Shown here piece after piece: positions 57,044-64,000 of a stretch of DNA of 64,000 bases. The DNA is from Chelydra serpentina (lineage: Eukaryota; Chordata; Testudines; Chelydridae). A program made the position numbers and the translations under genes. Every line of letters begins with the position of its first letter. Position 1 is the first letter of the stretch. The notes under the pieces were generated by a model. It was not told the origin of the DNA, searched no databases, and was given only the letters and a program-made list of their open reading frames with translations. The stretch lies in NCBI GenBank assembly GCA_037349315.1, contig JBAIAC010000014.1:27195001-27259000 (forward strand), read 5' to 3'.

Positions 57044-57576
57044 CAGTAGCGTAGCCAGGGTGGGAGCAGGGGGAGCGGCCACTCCCCCTGTGAGAAGAAG
57101 CGGAGCTAAGGCACCGCCCGAGCCCTGCTGCGGGAGCCGGGCTCAGGGGCGCTTTAAAAGGCCCGTGGCTCCTGCCGCTGCAGGAGGCACAGGCCCTTTA
57201 AAGCGCCCCCCCAGCCTCGCTGCCGGACCCGGGCTGGGGGGGGCACTTTAAAAGAGTGGCGGCTTCTGCCGCTGCGGGGAGCCTCCGGCCCTTTAAAGCG
57301 CCCCCCCCCCATCCCCGCTGCCGGACCTGGCCGGGGGGGGGGGGGCTCTTTAAAAGGGTGGCGGCTTCCGCCGCTGCAGGGAGCCGAAGCGTCGTGTCCC
57401 CCCCCAGCCCCGTTGCCGGAGCCAGGCTCGGGCGGGGATTTAAAAGGCCCGGGGGCTCCGCAGCAGCTGGAGCCTCGGGCCCTTTAAGGCGCCGCTGGGG
57501 TGAGTACAGGGGGAGCGGCGCCTTTTTATAGCGCCGCCGCCGCTCCCCCTGTGCTCTAAACCTGGCTATGCCACTG
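57044..57576 (+). mobile_element. hAT MITE, family A, copy 3, expanded core (533 bp)
   Basis: Ends are CAGTAGCGTAGCCAGG and CCTGGCTATGCCACTG, with an exact 8-bp duplication CCTTCCTG (57036-57043 and 57577-57584). The left and right subterminal parts (GAGCAGGGGGAGCGGCCACT; TGTGCTCTAAACCTGGCTAT) match copies 1 and 2. The core is instead four GC-rich tandem units (see next entry). Confidence 0.93.
57140..57490 (+). repeat. GC-rich tandem repeat in hAT copy 3, unit about 95-103 bp
   Basis: CTTTAAAAGGC-type boxes recur at about 57151, 57245, 57347 and 57438, each followed by GGC(T/C)CC or GGCGGCTTC(T/C)GCCGCTGC and, toward the unit end, by CCCTTTAAAGCGCC and GCTGCCGGA(C/G)C. Four degenerate units. 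The TTTAAA boxes give internal symmetry (TTTAAAAG and CTTTAAA). Confidence 0.75.
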
Positions 57577-57584
57577 CCTTCCTG

Positions 57585-59296
57585 GTAGGCTCTGCATTAG
57601 CCCCCTGGAGAAGTACTGGGTTGAGTAGCTAAGTGTTTGCTACACTGCTGCCTTATGTCTTTCAGGGTTTGCATAAGCCTCTGGAGGATGGATGAAGGCC
57701 CTGATTCAGATAGGCATAGGCTGATGTGTTTTGCTGATTAGGGATAGACTTACATGCATAAGTTTAAGAACATGCTTAAGTGCTTTGCTGAACTGGGGTC
57801 TAAATATGCAATTCTAAAATATTGTTAAGGAGTTGTAATTTGCCTTGCAAAGTGACTCTGAAATTATACCACAACATCTAGATTTATTTAGATAAACCTT
57901 CTGGGTCAGGAAGAAGTCTAGGATTTTATTTCTTGTGGTATGTCTAAGAAGCATGAAGACATATATTTAGCTTTAAAAATCTAGGTAACTATTAGGCAAT
58001 GTTTATAGTACATAAAGCTTCTACAGGGTGAACATGCACAAAAAATTCTAAGCCACATATATATAAGATATGGGAATTGGTATGTATACAAAACAAAAGG
58101 CCAAACAATATAAAACACTATATAACAGACAAGGTCACATTATTGCTATACAACACAAAATAAATTTAATGCACAGAAATATTTCAGACAAAGATATCTG
58201 TGCATTTGTCTTTTGAAACCAGCCAGGAACAAAAAAGAGATTGCCTTCTAACCATTAGTAGCATATCACATAATCTGGAACAGAAAAAGCAAAATGTTGA
58301 TTTACCAAAATGGTTAGGTATCCTGAGTAATAAGCAGCTCAGGCCACTGCTAGTTCAGATCTCTTAAGAGTGAACAGATTTACCAAAACGTGAGCCTGTT
58401 TCAGAAATTTTGAGAAAATTCTGAGAGTATTGAAAACACAGAATAGCAACCCTTCATGCTTGCTGGTCCAAAGATGTCACTTTAACAAATCACACAGTGT
58501 GCAAGTGATATGTGCTGGAATTGTATTTTGATATTACTGTAGAATCAAGATAAAATACAACACCAGAGAAGAGCTGAAGTAGAAATGCCACCTGCATGCA
58601 GTAGGAAACTACCTGGAGTTTTCAGGATATATGACCTGTCAATTTCCAGCAAAACTTCGGGCTGACTGTTCAGTTACATAAATTACTTGAGTGACTGCAA
58701 AATATTTTGTCCTTCCTCTCTTCCTTCATTGAACTTGGCTGAATGAACCCTTTCCATTTTAAATGCATTCTGCTCCTTGCCTGGTCTGCTCACGTAAAAG
58801 TCCTCCCACAAGAAAATAATCAATCAGCCTACAGTTGCTTTTCTCCTGATGGCTCCAGGCTTCTTTATTCTTCCAATCTCCTGCTCTGAGTTTCTTCTAG
58901 CCCAACTTTATCTGCACATATTCCTACTGTGGACCTCCGCAATGTTCCTCCATTCCCAAACACAGACACTCTTTAGGGCCTCGTCTTGGCCAACAATCAA
59001 TATTCTGCCCCACTGATTTCTTTATAGCTATTGGAGTTTTTTCTTACTTCCCCTCCTGCAATTCATTTATCATTAAACATCTGACAATTGGTGCAACTAT
59101 TTGATCTCTTCCTTAGTCTGCTCACTCCCTGCCCTGCACAAAGGATAAGGATTGTCATTTCCTACAGGCATTTCCTAGTTATACCTTCCCTTTTAACAAA
59201 TTAATAGGTTCTCATGCTTTTTACAAAATAGACATGTTTGCTTAGCTTACCAAGTATGGGGGGGGGGGTTGTTGTTGTTTTCTTGAACATATCTTA
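57585..59296. other. No recognised gene; one worn fold-back repeat
   Basis: 57706-57800 (TAAGAACATGCTTAAGTGCT, TTGCTGAACTGGGG) matches the amniote repeat also seen near 47925-48100. The rest is AT-rich and anonymous. A short G-run then GTTGTTGTT at 59258-59278 is a simple repeat. Confidence 0.45.
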
Positions 59297-59582
59297 GCCC
59301 AGGTCTACACTAACCCCCCCTGTCAAACTAAGATACGCAACTTCAGCTACGTTAATAACGTAGCTGAAGTCGAAGTACCTTAGTTCGAACTTACCTGTGG
59401 TCCAGACGCGGCGCGCAGGCTCCCCCGTCAACTCCGCCTACTCCACTCGTCGAGCTGGATTACCAGCGTCGACGAGGGAGCACTTCCTGGTTCGATTTAT
59501 CGCGTCTTGACAAGACGCGATAAATCGAACCCAGAACATCGATCCCGCGCCTCCGACGCGACGGGTAAGTATAGACCTACCC
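59297..59582. mobile_element. Harbinger-type MITE with two perfect palindromes
   Basis: Ends GCCCAGGTCTACACTAAC and, in reverse complement, GGGTAGGTCTATACTTACC resemble the Harbinger ends at 31804-35419 (GGTCTACACTA). Flanks TTA (59294-59296) and TCA (59583-59585) fit a 3-bp target with one change. Two perfect palindromes lie inside (59340-59370 and 59489-59531). No coding capacity; it was presumably mobilised by a Harbinger transposase. Confidence 0.85.
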
Positions 59583-59585
59583 TCA

Positions 59586-61294
59586 GATAAGGAGATGGAA
59601 ATAGACCAGATAGTCTTCACTATGTCTGTAGATTTTCTCTCTAATGGCTCTTTTCTCCAAGCTAGTTTAAGATAGACATACTGCATATATGTCAGAGTTT
59701 CCAAGATGAAGGGAGAAAAATACCATAATACAAATACAAATCCAACTCCAAACCACAGGAGATTAATCTTAAGAAAGACCTTAGGATTCAGTCCAATGAG
59801 TTCTTGAGCTAACAAGATTGGTTGTTAGAGTACAGAGTCTACTCTGGATAGCTTCTAGAATTGCAACACTCCAGAAATTTTCTTGATTGAGCAATATTTT
59901 TCTTTGAAAGCTACCATCGGCAAACAGCTACCCACCCACCCCCAGAGTGATGTTTCCATACACTTTTCTACAACCTTGGTAAAAGATCTTTTGGGTTGGT
60001 ACTATATAGGTGGATGTCTCTAATGACCATAGCCATCTCCACTCTTAATGTGTCTGTTATCATCATCTCTTTTATTTAGTGGAGTGGCTGGACAAGAGTG
60101 TTCACTCCAATGTTTGATACTGTCTTTGTTTCTCATCATTTGGAGAGCCAACAGCAAAGACACTTTGTTGTTCTTGGTGATTTACTCTATTGTTTTGCTG
60201 CAAAACCTGTTTTGTGATTTTATTCATTCATTATATTTGAAAGGTTTTGTAGTAGAATAGCAGTAACCTCTGGCAATGGGCAAAGGAGATGCATCTTCAG
60301 TAATATAGCACACTCAGAAATAAATATGCAACCAATGTGCAAAAATAATGTTCTTTAACTACTGTGACTTCTCATGCAGTGGAATGAAATTCTTACCTAG
60401 ACCAGAAAATCAGTGCTGTGCTATATTTTAGCTGAGCACACAGAGATACAGTTCTTTTTCTTTCTGATATAGCCTACAAATCTCTCTCCTCCCCTCCAAG
60501 AAAACCCCTAAAAACAAAAAGCAACAACTAAAGACAGTTTTCCCTACAACCCATTCCTCCACGTACTGTAAGAAAACCCCCCAGAGAATAAATCTGCTTT
60601 GAAGATAAGAACATTCACTGTGTGATGCTTTCTTGGGGAGTCCAGGACTGTCACCATGTAACCCCAGTCTGTTAGCCGACATTAACAATCTCCTCAGAAG
60701 CTCGGCCAGCTTTTGCTTTGCCTTGCAGTTTAACACTTGATGTACCTGAGCCTCAAGCCCTTTGAAAAATATACCCCTGTAGTAGCCAGCCCCTGTCATT
60801 GGACACTATACGAAATTACCAAATTCACTGTCTCCAAAGAGACACCATGCACACCAGCTTGCTTGATTCATCTGAGGATTCACCCTTTACTTAATACCAA
60901 AGCACTGAGATGTATTTATAATAAAACCAAGAAAAAGTTTATGAATAAAGAATAGGATGTAAAGGTTCAAATGAGTAGAGTATGGGGAATAAGAATAGGT
61001 TATATAAAAGAAAAGTATAACACGCTTCTACTAGACTAAAACTTAATTCTGGTATAACACGCTTCTACTAGACTAAAACTTAACTCTAGTAAGCTAAAGC
61101 AATTTCTCACCTAAAATCTTTTCTGCAGAGCTTGCTGGTTCTCAGTCAAACCAGTATTGCTACATTCACAAATCAGCCCCATCTGCTAAGGGTGTTCCTC
61201 TGTGAAACGAATATCAGGGTGTTGTCCTTGTGCCCTCTCTTATTGTCCAGTAAACCTTTGAAATGCATTCCTTTTGTTTGTTCCTCTGTGTGCT
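59586..61294. other. No recognised gene
   Basis: AT-rich sequence with one 37-bp tandem duplication near 61015-61088. Short frames (60428-60799 minus, 123 codons) lack motifs. Confidence 0.5.
61015..61088 (+). repeat. Tandem duplication, 2 x 37 bp
   Basis: GTATAACACGCTTCTACTAG followed by ACTAAAACTTAA is repeated with an offset of 37 bp; the units differ by one or two bases at the end. Confidence 0.85.
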
Positions 61295-61296
61295 TA

Positions 61297-61416
61297 GGGT
61301 GACTAGATAGAAAGTGTGAAAAATTGGGACAGAGGGTGGGGGCTAATACGAGACTATATAAGAAAAAGCCCCAAATATCGGGACTGTCCCTATATAATTG
61401 GGACATCTGGTCTCCC
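61297..61416. mobile_element. Tc1/mariner-type MITE, 120 bp
   Basis: TA on both sides (61295-61296, 61417-61418) and inverted ends GGGTGACTAGATAG and (reverse complement) GGGAGACCAGATGTCCC. The interior (GGGACAGAGGGTGGGGGCTA ... GGGACTGTCCCTATATAATT) has further inverted pieces such as TTGGGACA/TGTCCC. Recognised as a common reptilian short element by its GGTGACCAGA-type end. Confidence 0.75.
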
Positions 61417-61418
61417 TA

Positions 61419-64000
61419 TGTCGGCTGGTGCCACATCCCCATGTCAACCTGTTTTTCCTGTTGATTTTACATGGAAATCGGGCTTGCTTTGTGTTGACTT
61501 CATAATGCTTAATTTACTTCAGAGCCATGGTGGATAGATGATTCTATCCTTTGTCTGGCAAAACCTGTTTGTCAACCCTTCCTGGGACACAGATTCTAAA
61601 CGTATTTCAATACTGTTGAGTGTAGTGAGTTTGTCAGGCTTGTTGGAAGTTCCTGAAAGAACAGTGAACCCTTTGCTAGTTGGCGTTGATGGCATCTTAG
61701 TGTCACACATCGATTTTCTGGTGAATGAAGATTATTCCGAGCTGTTTTCTGTTTGGTGCTTTTCGTTCATTGAAAAGTTCATTTTCATTTCTATTTGATA
61801 TTTAGTATAATAATAAAGTTTGCTTTTGCATTGTTAGGGAAGGAATTAACAACTTGATGACCTTGGTACAACAGAAAAAGGCAATTCTAGCAGAATTCTG
61901 CTAATTAAATATGATTGTAGATTTGAAGATGCACAATTGTGCTGATACAGAATTTTTCTTCACAGAGTATTTTTCGTACTTTAGGAAATGCTATCCTTTA
62001 AACATGAAACTGATTAATATGGTGATTTTGCTCCTAGAGATAAAAATCTAAGCATCTAATACATTTATAATCATTAATGCATGTTTTGGACTAAGTGGCC
62101 TAGAATCATGCACATACTATCTGAGATCCAAATGTGAGTTTTGTTCCAGTTGCATGAGTCAGCAGTTTATACACTGTCAGCAAAATACAGAATCTACTGA
62201 TTTCTAGAAATGGTTTCTGCTCTGTCATATCTTATGTTTACTTGGCCTCAGTGATAAAATAAACATGAAAACACATTTGTGTGAATAAACTCAGTAGTAC
62301 TAAGTGACTTAATCACTAATGACACCAGAAAGAAGGCACATGGATAATGTTAGCAAGGAGCCATGTCAGCTCACAGCTTTTATAACTTAGTCTCAGCATG
62401 GGACACCACGAAGCAAGCTGTCTGCTAGTTTCATTACATTATCTGGTAATTATTTTGTGTTATGCATCAGTGTGCATTCTCAGAGATTACTATGTTGTTG
62501 CTAAAGCAGAAAAACGTTAGCTGATTTGAGAAGTCTGGGAGTTAGTTCTAAAGGATGATGAAATAAGAGAAGCACAGGAGTACTTGTTAGTAACTGGGTA
62601 ACCTGACTCTTTCAATATTTCTGAAAATGCAATCAGGTGTTCAGCATTTGAATCTAATGCCTCTATAAAAAGCTCCCTTGAAATGAGAAGGAAAATATAG
62701 ATAGAAAGGAAGGAAGGAATGTTTCTGTGTTTATGAGAAAAAGAGTAGTCAAGAAAACAAAAAGTTAGTACTGAAACCCAGGAGACTAATTCTCATTTAT
62801 ACTAAGATCCTTTCACATGACTTTGGAAGTGTAAAAGGCCCTTTAAATTGGCATAAACGTAATTTGGAGCCAATTTGGTTTCTCTTCACGCAGTCAGATT
62901 GGTGTGAAGAATCAAATACTAGATCTGTATGCAGATGTTGGTGGATACTGAGTAGAAAACCCTACTTGGTACTGCTTGAGATGAGAAAGATTTTATGGAG
63001 ACAGTGGATTGTACTTGTTGGAGATATGTTCAGTTGCTAGCAACAATTATCTTTACTGTTAGGGTGTGTCTACACTGCATTCTTCTTTCAGCAGCATGTA
63101 ATGTACATACCTGTTAGCAAATATTAATCTTTTATTATTCTTTTCATATTAAACTCTCATGACTTTTTGGCCAAACATCCCAGAAGGTTTCTGTGTTAGC
63201 CAAAGTGCTAGCTACATGCTAATGTTAAAAGAGGGTTTTGTTTTGAATAAATGAATGTCTTTGTCCTGGTGGGTCAGTACTCTATTATCCACTCTGTTTT
63301 ACTCTGAAATTTAGCTGACCCTAGTGTATTATCAATGAGCTGAATTTTAGTTGAACCTTAGTGTTGTTAAATAATGGATTGTATGTCTGTTTAGAGTAAA
63401 AACACTTGACCCTTAGAGAAATGTCCAGATAGGAACAGCTTGTAACTAATATGGGGCAGGTGATTCTATGATTAATAAGATAATCTATCAAAGGATGCTT
63501 TTAGCTTCTCAGGAATTACTCTAAAATGATTTCCTTCATAATGACTTGGTTATAGATATATTTTGTAATTGATACAATAGTGGATGATTGAACAGATGTC
63601 TTTAGTTTATCAATTATGTAAACCAGATACCATGAAAAGAAGTCCACTGTCAATAGTTCATTTTATTTGTCTCTTTTCTGTGAACACACACAGTATATAA
63701 AGACAAGCATGTTGTTATAGATTTATGTTGTAATGGACAAAATGGTGTAATTGATAATGGATGCTCTGAAATGCGCTGTAATTGCTAAACTTGGTAACTG
63801 ACAAAATAGAAAAGGAAACTGTACTCTAGCATGTGTGTTCTACAATCAATGTACAACATTAATGTATGGATTCATGTCTAAGCATTAATGGCTAATTGTG
63901 GTCACAGCTGATGCTAGTAATGATAAAGTAGTTACAAATATCATTGGCTTAATTATTCAAAATAAGATCAAGCGTGAGAAAATATTTTTCTTTGTTTTGA
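61419..64000. other. AT-rich region, nothing recognised
   Basis: GGGTGTGTCTACACTGC at 63062-63078 looks like a lone Harbinger-type end, with no partner found. No coding motif or RNA gene. Confidence 0.45.

Noticed and set aside
1..64000. CRISPR arrays, operons, ribosome-binding sites, phage genes
   Set aside because: The window is vertebrate DNA; no regularly spaced direct repeats or bacterial gene organisation were seen.

Overview
This is a vertebrate genomic window, most likely from a hidden-necked turtle (Testudines, Cryptodira). The signs are many 5'-truncated CR1 LINE copies, a tRNA-derived SINE ending in a CR1-like tail (the layout of turtle Cry-type SINEs), Harbinger, hAT and Tigger-type DNA elements, a Penelope-like retroelement and several solo LTRs. 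I found no host protein-coding exon that I can name, and no rRNA, functional tRNA, CRISPR array or bacterial feature. Nearly everything recognisable is a transposable element; the rest looks like AT-rich intergenic or intronic DNA. Family calls come from reading motifs, terminal repeats and target-site duplications (TSDs), not from database searches.

Layout. 1-1348: old Harbinger remnant (minus). 5250-6455: CR1 fragments and a Tigger-like MITE. 7028-11967: decayed Ty3/gypsy LTR element (plus) with remnants of gag, protease, RT, RNase H and integrase, interrupted by a hAT MITE and a CR1 piece. 13392-14112: solo LTR. 15805-16785: CR1 (minus) split by a hAT-like MITE. 18552-23890: one long CR1 (minus) broken by a solo LTR, an opposite-strand CR1, a second solo LTR, a SINE and a Penelope-like tail. 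25985-26384 and 29135-30525: more CR1. 31804-35419: almost complete Harbinger with a Myb-like gene (plus) and a DDE transposase gene (minus) facing each other. 38440-39099: minisatellite and hAT MITE. 42414-43103: hAT element with a GC-rich core. 44216-46475: Penelope-like element with RT, GIY-YIG endonuclease and a decayed hammerhead ribozyme. 45821-46121 and 46923-47223: two 99.3% identical copies of an unidentified 301-bp repeat. 48117-50269: fold-back elements. 51700-54816: old CR1 with a probable LTR and two hAT MITEs. 57044-57576: expanded hAT MITE. 59297-59582: Harbinger-type MITE with two perfect palindromes. 61297-61416: TA-flanked MITE.

The elements form a layered record. CR1, gypsy and Penelope copies are the old hosts; solo LTRs, the SINE and hAT MITEs sit inside them, often with exact TSDs. 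The most notable items are the hammerhead fold at the end of the Penelope-like element, the nearly identical 301-bp pair (one copy splits the Penelope endonuclease frame), the three-member hAT family whose core varies from tandem G/C-rich units to poly-T/GCTCC motifs, and the mildly damaged Harbinger.
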